This document shows positions 9,073 to 17,725 of a stretch of 64,000 nucleotides of DNA, piece after piece. The translations under genes and the position numbers were made by a program. Each line of letters begins with the position of its first letter. The first letter of the stretch is position 1. The notes beneath the pieces are model-generated. The model was not told where the DNA came from, searched no databases, and saw only the letters and a list, made by a program, of their open reading frames with translations. The stretch is from Natrinema versiforme JCM 10478 (lineage in GTDB: Archaea; Halobacteriota; Halobacteria; Halobacteriales; Natrialbaceae), in the NCBI RefSeq assembly GCF_000337195.1, contig NZ_AOID01000045.1, forward strand, positions 1 through 64,000. The letters run 5' to 3'.

Positions 9073-9771
9073 GTGCCCGCGTCCGAACCCGATCCCGATA
9101 CCGGAGCCGATTCGGCCGCAGCCGGAGAGCCGCCCTACCCGACCAGCCGCAACATCCTCGAGCCCGATTGCGCGCGCTGTCCCGCCCTCGCGGAGAGCCG
9201 CGAGTGCATCTCGTGGGGGACCGGTGATCTCGAGGCCGGTATCGTGGTCGTCGGCGAAGCACCCGGCTACGGCAACCCCGAGGCCGACCCGTGGCGGGGC
9301 GGCAACTGGACCGGCAAGGCCTACACCTCGCGCCACTCCGGCCGGCGCATCCGCCGGATGGTCGAGCAGGTCGGCTACGGCGACGACGCCTACTACACGA
9401 ACGCGGTCAAGTGCTTTCCAGCCGACCCCGAGGAGCCGACGAGCAACCGCGAACCCACCGCCGAGGAGCGCACGAACTGCCGCACCCACCTGTTGACCGA
9501 ACTCGAGACGATCGATCCGACGGTCGTGCTCGCGACGGGCAAGCACGCGACGCAGACAGTGCTCGCGGCCGAGGACCGGGACCTCGAGGGCTTTATCGAC
9601 AGCGTCCTCGAGCCGGTGTGGTGTGAACGGCTCGACGTTTCCCTCGTGCCGATTCTGCATCCGTCCTATCAAGACGTCTGGATCGGCCGGCTGGGGTACG
9701 AGCCGGCGGACTATCTCGAGGCGATCGGCGAGACGCTCGACGACCTGTGTGGGCCCAGCGAGCGCGAGTAG
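9073..9771 (+). CDS. Uracil-DNA glycosylase, Fe-S family (family 4/5 type)
   Basis: A base-excision repair enzyme removing uracil from DNA. The protein has 232 residues. The CxxC pair at C33/C36 plus C114 and C136 are candidate ligands of the 4Fe-4S cluster of thermophile-type UDGs. Motif 1 is GEAPG (61-65) and the second active-site motif is HPSY (196-199). Start is a GTG at 9073; no better ATG is in frame before the conserved CARCPAL region. It is followed by the HIT protein gene on the same strand. Assignment to family 4 versus 5 is not resolved. Confidence 0.92.
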   Translation: MPASEPDPDTGADSAAAGEPPYPTSRNILEPDCARCPALAESRECISWGTGDLEAGIVVVGEAPGYGNPEADPWRGGNWTGKAYTSRHSGRRIRRMVEQVGYGDDAYYTNAVKCFPADPEEPTSNREPTAEERTNCRTHLLTELETIDPTVVLATGKHATQTVLAAEDRDLEGFIDSVLEPVWCERLDVSLVPILHPSYQDVWIGRLGYEPADYLEAIGETLDDLCGPSERE

Positions 9772-9835
9772 CTGCTCCCCCGACCGCGTCGAACGTCGGG
9801 TAACCTTCATACGACGAGACGACACACACTCGAGT

Positions 9836-10255
9836 ATGAGTACGATCTTCAGCCAGATCGTGGAGGGAGAGATCCCCGCGCGAATCGTGTACGAAGACGA
9901 GACGACGGTCGCCTTCCTCGACGCCAACCCGCTCGCGCCGGGCCACACGCTGGTGATCCCGAAAGACGAGTACGAGCGGCTGAACGACGTTCCCGACGAC
10001 ATCGCGACGGATCTCTACGCGACCGTCCACCGGATGGTCCCCGTCGTCGAGGACGCGGTCGACGCCGACGCGACTACCGTCGCGTTCAACAACGGCGAGG
10101 AGGCGGGACAGGAAGTTCCCCACGTCCACTGTCACATCGTCCCGCGCTTCGAGGGCGACGGCGGCGGCCCCATCCACGCCGTCGCGGGCGACCGACCCAG
10201 CCTCGCCGACGACGAACTCGACGACATCGCCGACGATATCGAGTCTCGAGTCTGA
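9836..10255 (+). CDS. HIT-family nucleotide hydrolase/transferase
   Basis: A 139-residue histidine-triad protein. The catalytic triad HVHCH is at residues 96-100 and is followed by IVPR, and the N-terminal IFSQIVEGEIPARIVYED block is typical of Hint/HinT proteins. These hydrolyse AMP-lysine or AMP-amide type nucleotide conjugates and may clear adenylated by-products. The open frame begins farther upstream, but the ATG at 9836 gives the family's standard N-terminus. It lies 64 bases after the UDG gene and may share its transcript. Confidence 0.95.
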   Translation: MSTIFSQIVEGEIPARIVYEDETTVAFLDANPLAPGHTLVIPKDEYERLNDVPDDIATDLYATVHRMVPVVEDAVDADATTVAFNNGEEAGQEVPHVHCHIVPRFEGDGGGPIHAVAGDRPSLADDELDDIADDIESRV

Positions 10256-10372
10256 GTCCCCCGAAGACTCGAGGCGTCGCTTCTCGCCGTCAGTTCGTGG
10301 CTCGACCGACCGCCGATACCGCCGAAGATGTTCGTAGCGAGATCCTTGCGCCGCCGCCGTGATCGGGGACAC

Positions 10373-10678
10373 ATGAGCGATCGAGAGGCGGCCCTCGAGG
10401 ACCTCGCGACGAGGCTCCGCGGATACGACGCCGTCGCCGACGCCTTCATCGCGAAGAGTTTCACCGATCAACACCTGATTCTCGACCTCGAGGAGGGCAC
10501 GTCGGTTCCGCAGGCGGTCCGCGAGTTGCTCGTCGACCACGACCTTCGCGGGGCCAACGAGGTGTACGGAAACGGCGGCGAGAACCCGTCGTTCGCGGGT
10601 GATCTCGACAGAGGAACCCGCCATCAGTTCGTCGACACGCGGACCCGCGGCGACCACCAGTCGTACGTCGTGGATTGA
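10373..10678 (+). CDS. Conserved small protein, unknown function
   Basis: A 101-residue soluble acidic protein: a helical N-terminal half (REAALEDLATRLRGYDAVADAFIAKSF) followed by an alpha/beta part ending in DHQSYVVD. No signal peptide, membrane segment or metal motif is visible. The ATG at 10373 was chosen over an upstream in-frame start because the conserved-looking region begins there. I do not recognise the family. Confidence 0.65.
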   Translation: MSDREAALEDLATRLRGYDAVADAFIAKSFTDQHLILDLEEGTSVPQAVRELLVDHDLRGANEVYGNGGENPSFAGDLDRGTRHQFVDTRTRGDHQSYVVD

Positions 10679-10750
10679 CGCCGCCGACCGCCGTTGGACG
10701 ATGCCGCAGGCCGCCGTGACGTTTTTACGATCACCGGACGAGGCTCGCGT

Positions 10751-10978
10751 ATGGCTATCGCCGGCATCGTCGCCCAACTTCGTGCCCACCCCGTCGCTAC
10801 CGTTCTCGAGGTCGGCAGCGTCCTCGTCTGTTGTCTGCTGTTCATCGGGACGTTCGTCCTCCTCTCGAGCGGGGTGCCGACCGGCAGGGGCGACCCGTGG
10901 CTGGCGCTGATCGGCGTCGGTGTCGTCTTCGTGCTTTTCTGGACCGTCGTCGTGCCGCTGTACGAGCGGACGTTGTAG
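10751..10978 (+). CDS. Small two-helix membrane protein
   Basis: A 75-residue protein with two hydrophobic helices (about residues 18-38 and 50-68) and a short charged loop (TGRGDPW). The start is the ATG at 10751, about 70 bases after the preceding small gene. No function can be proposed. Confidence 0.7.
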   Translation: MAIAGIVAQLRAHPVATVLEVGSVLVCCLLFIGTFVLLSSGVPTGRGDPWLALIGVGVVFVLFWTVVVPLYERTL

Positions 10979-11306
10979 GTAGTTCGTGGAACAGTCACGA
11001 CAAAAATAGTGCCCTGCTACCGTGGCGGCAGGGAATCGCCACGCCCTCCCCAGCCGATTCGCTCACTCACTCCGTTCGCTCGCTCATCCCTCGCACGGCT
11101 TCATGCCGTGGTTCGGTATCCACTCGCGGTTCCCTGCGGTCACCGCTCGTTTTTCGAGGCCTCGCTTCGCTCGGCCTCGTAGCCTCACCACGGCACAGCG
11201 CGCGCCACCGCACTCGGTTGATTAGACGGGACGAGATATCGCTGGCCGATATCAACCGCGGGTTCCGCGGATAGCTCGAACGCGAAAAGCGCACGCGCAG
11301 TGGCTG
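10979..11306. other. Gene-free stretch with simple repeats
   Basis: No coding frame here has plausible composition. The stretch holds the low-complexity haloarchaeal intergenic motif of CACTCCGTTCGCTCG / CCTCGCTTCGCTCGG type with many short self-complementary blocks. It may be decayed mobile DNA or a degenerated intergenic repeat; I see no terminal repeats or transposase remnant. Confidence 0.5.
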
Positions 11307-12443
11307 TCAGAACAGCGTTCCCAGCAGCAGATCGCCGTAGACCAGCGCGATGACCAGTCCGACGAACACCGGGACGAGGAACGGCGTTCCCGGCGAGATC
11401 CAGACCGTCTCTTCGTCGGCGAGCACCTCGAGGCCCTCGCGCAGCGTCTCAGGGGTCGTGCCGTAGGCCGAGCCGTCGATGTCCGCGAGGAACGCGTCAG
11501 CACCCCACGGATCGTCGTAGTCGGCGGGTCGCGTTTCCGACTCGGACTCGGCCGCGGGCGTCTCATTGTCAGCAACCGACTCGAGCGCGCCGCCGTCGCT
11601 GCGAGTTTGACTATCCGCGGCCACCGCGCCGTCGGTCGGCGAATTCGGCTCGGCGGGCAGCGTGGCCGGATTTCGGTAGCGCTCGGGCGCGTCCCGCAAC
11701 TCGGCCAGCGAGAGGCCCCGCCAGCGCAGGTACATCCGCAGTGCGTCGAGGTCGAGGCCGGCGCGGGAGAGCCCCGCCGGCGTCGAGAGCAGGCGGCCGT
11801 GGGTCTCCGGCACCCGGTCCCACGAGATCGGCCAACCGACGAACATGACCGGAGCGATCCGGCCCGCGGCGGCGTTGCGGACGGCGAGGGCGAGCGGCAA
11901 GGCGATACCCACGAGGACGGCATTCGTCAGGATGGTAAACGAGAACGTCCCGACGTTTGTCGGTCCGGCGAGCGGGAACGTCCACGATCCCAGCGCGTAC
12001 TCGGGAAAGGTCGGAAAGAGCACGGCGAGGACGAGCAGGGCCTTCGCGTCGGCCCCGCCGAAGCCGCCGAACCACCAGAACAGATAGGCGATGGGGACGA
12101 CCAGCCCGAGGCTGATCGCCGTCGGGATCAGGAACTCGTAAGTCCAGGCGTTCCCGCCGGCGGCCCACGCCAGTCGGGCGTCCCAGCAGAGCAAAACGGC
12201 TCCGAGAAGCGCGAGGGGAATCCAGACGGTACTCGAGACGCGGCGGGTCTCGATGTCGCGGTAGGCGACCAACGCGAAGACGGGCACGGCGACGAGTCGA
12301 AGGAGATCCGGACCCGTCGCGACGGCACCAGCGATCGTCACGACCGTTCCTCCGAAGCGCGGTGCCGTTACGTTTTCGGCCTCCCGCCGAGTCGGCGGCG
12401 GCTCGGTCGCTTCGGGTTCAGGTTCGGTCGCGGACTCGAGCAA
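11307..12443 (-). CDS. Prepilin/preflagellin peptidase (A24 family, PibD-like)
   Basis: A membrane aspartic protease that cuts class III signal peptides of type IV pilins and archaellins. The two catalytic aspartates are visible: D63 in AYRDIETRRV and D132 in the GGAD motif (129-132). Six to eight hydrophobic segments surround a long soluble insert (about residues 205-345), rich in Asp/Glu/Ser and typical of the haloarchaeal A24 proteins with an extra C-terminal domain. A final helix ends the protein. As drawn, the start is TTG at 12443 (378 aa); a GTG at 12341 would remove a disordered acidic leader and may be the true start. Confidence 0.85.
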   Translation of the reverse strand: MLESATEPEPEATEPPPTRREAENVTAPRFGGTVVTIAGAVATGPDLLRLVAVPVFALVAYRDIETRRVSSTVWIPLALLGAVLLCWDARLAWAAGGNAWTYEFLIPTAISLGLVVPIAYLFWWFGGFGGADAKALLVLAVLFPTFPEYALGSWTFPLAGPTNVGTFSFTILTNAVLVGIALPLALAVRNAAAGRIAPVMFVGWPISWDRVPETHGRLLSTPAGLSRAGLDLDALRMYLRWRGLSLAELRDAPERYRNPATLPAEPNSPTDGAVAADSQTRSDGGALESVADNETPAAESESETRPADYDDPWGADAFLADIDGSAYGTTPETLREGLEVLADEETVWISPGTPFLVPVFVGLVIALVYGDLLLGTLF

Positions 12444-12557
12444 GGGCCCCCAACTCGCGGGAGTACCGGCGTGTCACGGGGAGACCGCCGAAAAGTGAAC
12501 GGCGCGGCCGATCATGACTGGTATCAGCCGATTTCGGGCGATTAATCGCTCGAATCA

Positions 12558-13118
12558 GTGACAATCGTGACAACGAACGGCATATCAGGCCGTCTCGCCA
12601 ATGCGACGAGCATGAGGGAGGGCGCGGCGTTTTCGACCCTGTACGTCGGCGTTTTACTCGCGGTCCCGGGACTGCTGGCGTGGGTGACCGGGCAGCCGCT
12701 TATCTTCCCGAGTCTCGGCCCCTCCGCCTTCCTGCTCGCGACGGTCCGAGAGGGGGAGGTGACCGCGCCCCATCGGGTGATCGGCGGTCACGTCATCGGC
12801 GTCGCGGCTGGGCTGGTGGCCTATCACGCGATCGCGCCCGAACTCGGCGTGAGCGTGACCGCGGCCGCGCCGATGCTTGCCACCGCACAGCTCCGTTTCG
12901 TCGCCAGCGGCGTGGTCGCCGTCGTCCTCACCACCGGCGGCATGCTCGCGACCGAGACGGCCCATCCACCCGCCTGCGCGACGACGCTGATCGTCTCGCT
13001 CGGCTTGCTCCCCTCGATCATAGACGGCGCGCTGATCGTCGTCGCCGTCGTCGTCCTCGTCGCCGTCCACGAACTCGTCACGCACGAGCGCTCGGTCGGC
13101 GAGTCCGTGCCGATCTGA
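12558..13118 (+). CDS. HPP-family membrane protein
   Basis: A 186-residue protein with four to five membrane helices. It carries the HPP family signatures GPSAFLL and AHPPACATTLI. HPP proteins are integral membrane proteins, some implicated in nitrite transport in chloroplasts; the archaeal role is unknown. The frame starts with GTG at 12558; an ATG at 12612 (MREGAAFS) is an alternative that keeps all helices. It ends about 30 bases before the convergent arsenic unit. Confidence 0.88.
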   Translation: MTIVTTNGISGRLANATSMREGAAFSTLYVGVLLAVPGLLAWVTGQPLIFPSLGPSAFLLATVREGEVTAPHRVIGGHVIGVAAGLVAYHAIAPELGVSVTAAAPMLATAQLRFVASGVVAVVLTTGGMLATETAHPPACATTLIVSLGLLPSIIDGALIVVAVVVLVAVHELVTHERSVGESVPI

Positions 13119-13148
13119 ACCGGAAAACGGGAACCGAGTGCGCTCGAG

Positions 13149-13595
13149 TTATGCGGGATCGCTGAACTCGTCGAACAGCGCGACGACCCGCCGCTCGATC
13201 TCGTCGCGGGTCTCGCGGACCTCCTCGAGGTCGCTCCCGTCGGGATCCTCGAGCGCCCAGTCGCGGATATCGACATCGTCGCCGACCTCGCCGACATCGA
13301 GCGTCGAACAGCCCATCGTCGCGACGATGTCACACGACTGGAGTTCCTCGAGCGAGATCTCCCGCGGCGTTCGGTCGGCGAGATCGAACCCCGCTTCGGC
13401 CATCACCTCGATCACTTCCTCGTGGACGCGGTCGGCGGGATGGGTCCCGCCAGTGCGGAGTTCGACGCGGTCCTCGAGCCCGCGCCGGTCGCGTTCGCGC
13501 TCGGCGAAGGCGGTGGACATCTGGGAGCGGCCGGCGTTTTGGACGCACATGAAGGCGATACGAATCGGGTCGTCTGCGGTGGGTTCAGTTGTCAT
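13149..13595 (-). CDS. Low-molecular-weight phosphatase/arsenate reductase-like protein
   Basis: A 148-residue LMW-PTP fold protein. The P-loop Cx5R is C17-VQNAG-R23 followed by S24, and the general-acid region DWALEDPDG lies near residues 112-120. Extra cysteines C88 and C95 sit where thioredoxin-coupled arsenate reductases of the ArsC type keep their shuttling pair. Together with the adjacent acr3 and arsR this supports reduction of As(V) to As(III) before efflux. It is the third gene of the arsenic unit, 19 bases after acr3. Confidence 0.88.
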   Translation of the reverse strand: MTTEPTADDPIRIAFMCVQNAGRSQMSTAFAERERDRRGLEDRVELRTGGTHPADRVHEEVIEVMAEAGFDLADRTPREISLEELQSCDIVATMGCSTLDVGEVGDDVDIRDWALEDPDGSDLEEVRETRDEIERRVVALFDEFSDPA

Positions 13596-13614
13596 GATCG
13601 TGGACTGTGTGTCA

Positions 13615-14775
13615 TTAGTCGTCACTCGGTGAGTCGGCTGTCGTCGGCTCGAGGCTGCCGGTGTCGAACCCGCCCCAGTCGAAGCGGCGCTGGAAGTACA
13701 GCGCGACGTTGACCAGCGCGAGCAACACGGGGACCTCGATGAGCGGGCCGACGACGGTCGCGAAGGCGACGCCGGAGCCGACGCCGAAGACGGCGACGGC
13801 GACGGCGATCGCGAGTTCGAAGTTGTTCGAGGCCGCGGTGAAGCCGATCGCGGTCGTCGTGGAGTAGTCGGCACCGATGCCCCGTCCCATCCCGAAGCTC
13901 ACGAAGAACATGACGACGAAGTAGATCGTTAGCGGGACGGCGATCAGCAACACGTCTGCGGGCGCGGCGACGATGTTCTCGCCCTGCGTGGCGAACATCA
14001 CGACGATTGTGAACAGCAGAGCGACCAGCGTGAGCGGGTCGATCGTCGGAATGAACTCCTCGTCGTACCACTCTTCGCTCTTCGATCGAGTCCCGACGTA
14101 TCGGGTGAGAATTCCCCCGGCGAAGGGGATCCCGAGGAAGACGACGATCGCCCAGAACACCTGCTCGGGCGAGACGTTGAACGTCGTGATCTCGGCCGCG
14201 AGAGCGTCCATGCCAAGCAGCGGCGGCAGGACGAGCGCGAAGAACCAGACGTACACCCCGTAGGTGACTATCTGGAAGAGGCTGTTGAACGCCACGAGAC
14301 CGGTCACGTACTCGGTCGAGCCCTCCGCGAGTTCGTTCCAGACCAGTACCATCGCGATACACCGGGCCATCCCGATGAAGACGAGTCCGAGGAAGTACTC
14401 GGGGCGGGCCGGCAGACCGGGAACGAGGCCGCTGAAGAAGAATACCGCGAGCCCGAACATCAGCGTTGGGCCGATGAGCCAGTTCTGGACGAGGCTCAGG
14501 CCGAGGACGCGCCAGTTGCTAAAGACCGTCGGGAGCCGCGAGTAGTCGGCCTTCGCCAGCGGCGGGTACATCATCGCCACGAGCCCGATCTCCACGAGGT
14601 GGAGGTCTCGGATCGGCCCCGTCACCGACGGGGCGACCTGCCCGAGGCCGACGCCGACGATCATCGCCGCGAAGATCCACACGGTGAGATACTTATCCAG
14701 AAAATCCATCGAACTCGGGTCACCGCAGCTCTCGCAGCCGCAGTCCGGCCCGTGCTCGTGGGTCGCGTTACTCAT
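13615..14775 (-). CDS. acr3: ACR3-family arsenite efflux permease
   Basis: A 386-residue transporter with about ten membrane helices. The hallmark helix-4 motif MARCIAMVLVWNELA carries the essential cysteine, and the MYPPLAK and AASNNFELAIA segments are typical of ACR3. It exports As(III), driven by the ion gradient. An N-terminal cytosolic extension HEHGPDCGCESCGDPSS contains three cysteines and two histidines not found in minimal ACR3 proteins; it could bind arsenite or metal. The start at 14775 overlaps the arsR stop by 8 bases, indicating translational coupling. Confidence 0.96.
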   Translation of the reverse strand: MSNATHEHGPDCGCESCGDPSSMDFLDKYLTVWIFAAMIVGVGLGQVAPSVTGPIRDLHLVEIGLVAMMYPPLAKADYSRLPTVFSNWRVLGLSLVQNWLIGPTLMFGLAVFFFSGLVPGLPARPEYFLGLVFIGMARCIAMVLVWNELAEGSTEYVTGLVAFNSLFQIVTYGVYVWFFALVLPPLLGMDALAAEITTFNVSPEQVFWAIVVFLGIPFAGGILTRYVGTRSKSEEWYDEEFIPTIDPLTLVALLFTIVVMFATQGENIVAAPADVLLIAVPLTIYFVVMFFVSFGMGRGIGADYSTTTAIGFTAASNNFELAIAVAVAVFGVGSGVAFATVVGPLIEVPVLLALVNVALYFQRRFDWGGFDTGSLEPTTADSPSDD

Positions 14776-15163
14776 GAACGGTCCCCTCGAGGACGGTCAC
14801 GAGAGCGACGGCGCGGTTGGTCGCCCGGTACTTCTTCCAGCGGCCGTCCTTCCGACCGTCGACGAGTCCGGCGTCGACGAGTTGCGAGAGCGCGTGACTG
14901 AGCCCGCTCTCGGTCACGTCGACGACCGCCTGGAGCTCGCAGACACAGAGCTCCGCCTCGGCCGCGACGAGCACGCGGACGAGCGTGTACCGCGTCTCGT
15001 TTGCCAGCGCCGAGAGCACGTCGAGTTCCGTCTCGACCTGCTCCGCGCCGATCGCCGTCTCGAGCGTCTCGAGTTCACCCAGTCGCCGTTCGACGTCCTC
15101 CTCGCGACACGCGTCGAGTTCGTCCTCGAGATAGCGTTGTAATCGGTCCGTAGCTTGTGCCAT
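14768..15163 (-). CDS. arsR: ArsR-family repressor of the arsenic unit
   Basis: A 131-residue winged-helix repressor. It contains the metal-binding motif ELCVCEL (71-77; C73 and C75) and the recognition helix VTESGLSHALSQLVDAGLV, followed by the wing with RWKKYRA. Arsenite binding to the cysteines should release DNA and derepress acr3 and the arsC-like gene downstream. The frame is open seven codons farther upstream, but the ATG at 15163 fits the promoter spacing. A possible role for other thiophilic metals cannot be excluded. Confidence 0.94.
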   Translation of the reverse strand: MAQATDRLQRYLEDELDACREEDVERRLGELETLETAIGAEQVETELDVLSALANETRYTLVRVLVAAEAELCVCELQAVVDVTESGLSHALSQLVDAGLVDGRKDGRWKKYRATNRAVALVTVLEGTVHE

Positions 15164-15196
15164 CAACACTGAGTTGAGCGACAACTAAATTAATAG
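15164..15196 (-). promoter_or_regulatory. Promoter and probable ArsR operator
   Basis: On the minus strand a TATA-like ATTAATTTA lies about 27 bases before the arsR start, fitting a leaderless transcript. Between box and start sit CAAC/GTTG dyads (CAAC-5-GTTG and GTTG-5-CAAC on the plus strand). A repressor bound there would block the start site, so this is a plausible autoregulatory operator. Confidence 0.5.
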
Positions 15197-15301
15197 CTTC
15201 GGTCCGACAGCGAGTATCGCCGCTATGGTGCAGGAAGTGGGATTTCTTGGACCCGTATAGCAACCAGTCCGCATAAGTTGGTTGAGTATATACACAACTG
15301 T

Positions 15302-15439
15302 ATGTCGAACGAATCGGCGACCCGATCTCGCGTCGTCTCACGTGCAAGCGAACCGTATCCGGCTCGATCGACGGTCGGCGTCTGCGACCTGCTCGGCGGT
15401 GCGACGGTGATGATCGACGCTGTCGTTGCGATCGAGTAA
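15302..15439 (+). CDS. Possible 45-residue small protein
   Basis: An ATG-initiated frame of 45 residues (MSNESATRSRVVSR...VVAIE) ends in TAA. An AT-rich element (GAGTATATACACAAC) lies just upstream, between about 15283 and 15299. No homologue is recognised and the composition (Arg/Ser-rich first half, hydrophobic second half) is not decisive. It may be a real short haloarchaeal protein or chance. Confidence 0.3.
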   Translation: MSNESATRSRVVSRASEPYPARSTVGVCDLLGGATVMIDAVVAIE

Positions 15440-15642
15440 CGCGGGTCGCTGCGCGCTGGCCCCTTCCGCGACCGAAACGGGGCGATGGCTCTCGAGTCCG
15501 GTGAGACGGCAGTCACTGAGCGTCGCCAACTGAGCGAGCGGTCTCGAGAGCGCGCCGATCGCGGACACGTCAGTAACGGGCGTGAAAACGCGATCCCGAA
15601 GCGGGATCGCCGGCAACGGCACACCGCAGTGCCAGTGTCAGT
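15440..15642. other. Intergenic, nothing recognised
   Basis: GC-rich sequence between the small frame and the ferredoxin stop codon. No motif, hairpin or coding potential that I can support. Confidence 0.4.
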
Positions 15643-16032
15643 TTAAATAACGCGGTTCTGCAGGTAGTCGAGGTGCTTTGCGTTGTAGACGATCTTGACC
15701 TCGTCGGTCTCGGCCGATCCGATGCAGGTCAGGCGGACGTTCTTCTCCTCGACCTCCTCGTCCGAGAGGATCTGCTGCATGTCCATGTTGATCTCGCCCT
15801 CGAAGACGATCGCTGCACAGTTCGCACAGGCACCGGCGCGACACGAGAAGGGCCAATCGTAGCCCTGCGCCTCGGCCGCCTCGAGGATGTATTCGCCCTC
15901 GGCGACGTCGAGCGTCCCGTAGTCCTCGTCGTCAAGGCCGGCGTCTGCGGCCTCCTCGAAGAGGTCGTCGTCGTCCATGTCCCAGCCCTGGTCGTCCAGT
16001 ACTTCGTAGTTGAGGTATTCTACCGTGGGCAT
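15643..16032 (-). CDS. fer: Haloarchaeal 2Fe-2S ferredoxin
   Basis: A 129-residue plant-type ferredoxin with the halophilic acidic insertion ([24 protein letters not shown], residues 16-39). Cluster ligands are C64, C69, C72 (CRAGACANC) and C103. It is the main electron carrier for 2-oxoacid:ferredoxin oxidoreductases in haloarchaea. The frame is open upstream, but the ATG at 16032 gives the canonical [10 protein letters not shown] start. Confidence 0.97.
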   Translation of the reverse strand: MPTVEYLNYEVLDDQGWDMDDDDLFEEAADAGLDDEDYGTLDVAEGEYILEAAEAQGYDWPFSCRAGACANCAAIVFEGEINMDMQQILSDEEVEEKNVRLTCIGSAETDEVKIVYNAKHLDYLQNRVI

Positions 16033-16365
16033 CACTTGGCGATTCAAGGGCCGCACTGGTATAGCTTGCTGTTCAGTCCTAAATTGTCTTTGAGTCGGAA
16101 TTGGCCAATTCGAAGGAAAGAACGCGGCGATTCCTGACAAGAACGGGGATCGAACGGGAGAGGGGAAAGAAACGTCCGAACCTGTTCGACGGAGCGTCGT
16201 GTTTGTTTCCGAACCCGAAACCACCGGTTTCGGCGGCCAGCGAGTTCGATGTCGACCGCTCGATCTCGAGACGCGGTACAGCGCCACGACGAGGAAGAGT
16301 GCGGAGGCCGGCCCGGCCGCGGCGAAGGGGCCGGTGATCCAGAACGTGACGAGCCCGCGTTCCGA
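16033..16365. other. Gap between ferredoxin and phosphate permease genes
   Basis: The ferredoxin promoter must lie at the left end. Adjacent to the permease stop (16366), the minus strand in the permease frame continues with a hydrophobic peptide ([19 protein letters not shown] and following) of membrane-helix length before becoming Arg-rich. No start codon precedes it. It may be an untranslated former C-terminal helix or coincidence. Confidence 0.4.
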
Positions 16366-17550
16366 TCAGAACCCGAAAATCGGGATGAACCGGAACGTGA
16401 GGTAGGCACCGATCGTCGAGATGGCCGGCACGACGTTCTGCATGAGGATCACGCGGGCCGTCGTCGAGGGGTCGAACAGGTCCGAGGCCTTCGGGATGTC
16501 CTCGACGTCTTCCTCGCCGATTTCGGGGGAACGTTCTCCTTCCTCCTCGGCAGTGAGTGCGCCGACGGAGACGCGAGTTTCTTCGCCGCGGGCGGCATCG
16601 GACAGCGTCGTCGTCCGGGTGGCTCGGCCCCAGCCCAGTCCGACGATGCTCATCGTCGCGATGACGACGAAACTCGCGGGGATCCCGATCGACGAGAGAC
16701 CGATGACGATCCCGGAGCTGATGACGGCGACGACGATCGCCGCGGTCAGCGGGAGGTTCGTGATGTCGTTGCCAAGCGTGTCGAGGGTGCGGCGGGCGAT
16801 CGTAAAGCAGCCGACCGCGACCGCCGCCGAGCCGATCAGGATCAGCGGGATCATATCGACGTCGCCGGTGCCGTAGATCGGCGCGATCGCGTTGGCGATG
16901 TTGCTCGTCCCCGAGGCAAAGCCCATCAGACAGCCGATCCCGACGACGGTCAGCGCTCCTGTGATCTCCCGGCGATCGGCGTCGACGCCGAACTGGAGTC
17001 GCGGGACGAGTCCGGACCGGTCGACCGAAACCATCGGGCGTCCCCCCTGTTTCTCCTCGATTGCGACCCACGCGTTGATCTGCGGATAGAAGTACCGGCC
17101 GACCACACCGGCCACCCAGAACCCGATGATCGGCGCGACGACCCACCAGACGGCGATCTGGCCGAGTTCGTTCCAGTTGAGTTCGCCGGTCGCCATCCCC
17201 AGCGCGGCGATCGCACCGACCGCGGTCATCGACGTCGAAGCGGGGACGCCGGCGTAGTTGCCGATGAACAGCGCGCCGCCGATGAAAAAGAGGACGGCGA
17301 CGTTCGAGCGCAGCGTGAAGATCGACGTGTCAGTAACGAGTTCCTCGCCGAGGGTGGTGACGACCTGCGGACCGATGGTGTAGGCCCCGATGAAGAAGAA
17401 AATCGACATCAGGCCCGCGGCCATCACCTTCGTGATCACGTTCGCGCCGACGGCCGGCCCGAACGCGGGACCGGTCGTCGAGCCACCGATGTTATACCCG
17501 ACGAAAATCGCAGTGAGGATCCCGATGATAAGTAGCGGTTCCGCGTTCAC
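16366..17550 (-). CDS. PiT-family inorganic phosphate permease
   Basis: A 394-residue membrane protein with two related halves, each with the PiT signature: GYNIGGSTTGPAFGPAVGANV near the N-terminus and GFASGTSNIANAIAPIYG in the middle. About ten helices flank a hydrophilic acidic loop (residues about 335-365). It takes up phosphate with a cation, probably Na+ in a halophile. A second, more divergent paralogue is at 28858-30048. The ATG at 17550 directly precedes the first helix. Confidence 0.94.
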   Translation of the reverse strand: MNAEPLLIIGILTAIFVGYNIGGSTTGPAFGPAVGANVITKVMAAGLMSIFFFIGAYTIGPQVVTTLGEELVTDTSIFTLRSNVAVLFFIGGALFIGNYAGVPASTSMTAVGAIAALGMATGELNWNELGQIAVWWVVAPIIGFWVAGVVGRYFYPQINAWVAIEEKQGGRPMVSVDRSGLVPRLQFGVDADRREITGALTVVGIGCLMGFASGTSNIANAIAPIYGTGDVDMIPLILIGSAAVAVGCFTIARRTLDTLGNDITNLPLTAAIVVAVISSGIVIGLSSIGIPASFVVIATMSIVGLGWGRATRTTTLSDAARGEETRVSVGALTAEEEGERSPEIGEEDVEDIPKASDLFDPSTTARVILMQNVVPAISTIGAYLTFRFIPIFGF

Positions 17551-17725
17551 GTTCGGAAGTCACGCGATCCGATAGTAAAAACGCGCCTATTCGTTCCCGC
17601 TCGTGAAACGAACGGGGAGCGATCCCGAGAAACGGGTAGCGGCTCAGACGCCCCAGAAGAACGCGATGCCGAGAACGGTCGGCGAAACCGTCGCCTTTAC
17701 TCGCGTTGGCCTCGCGGACACGGGT

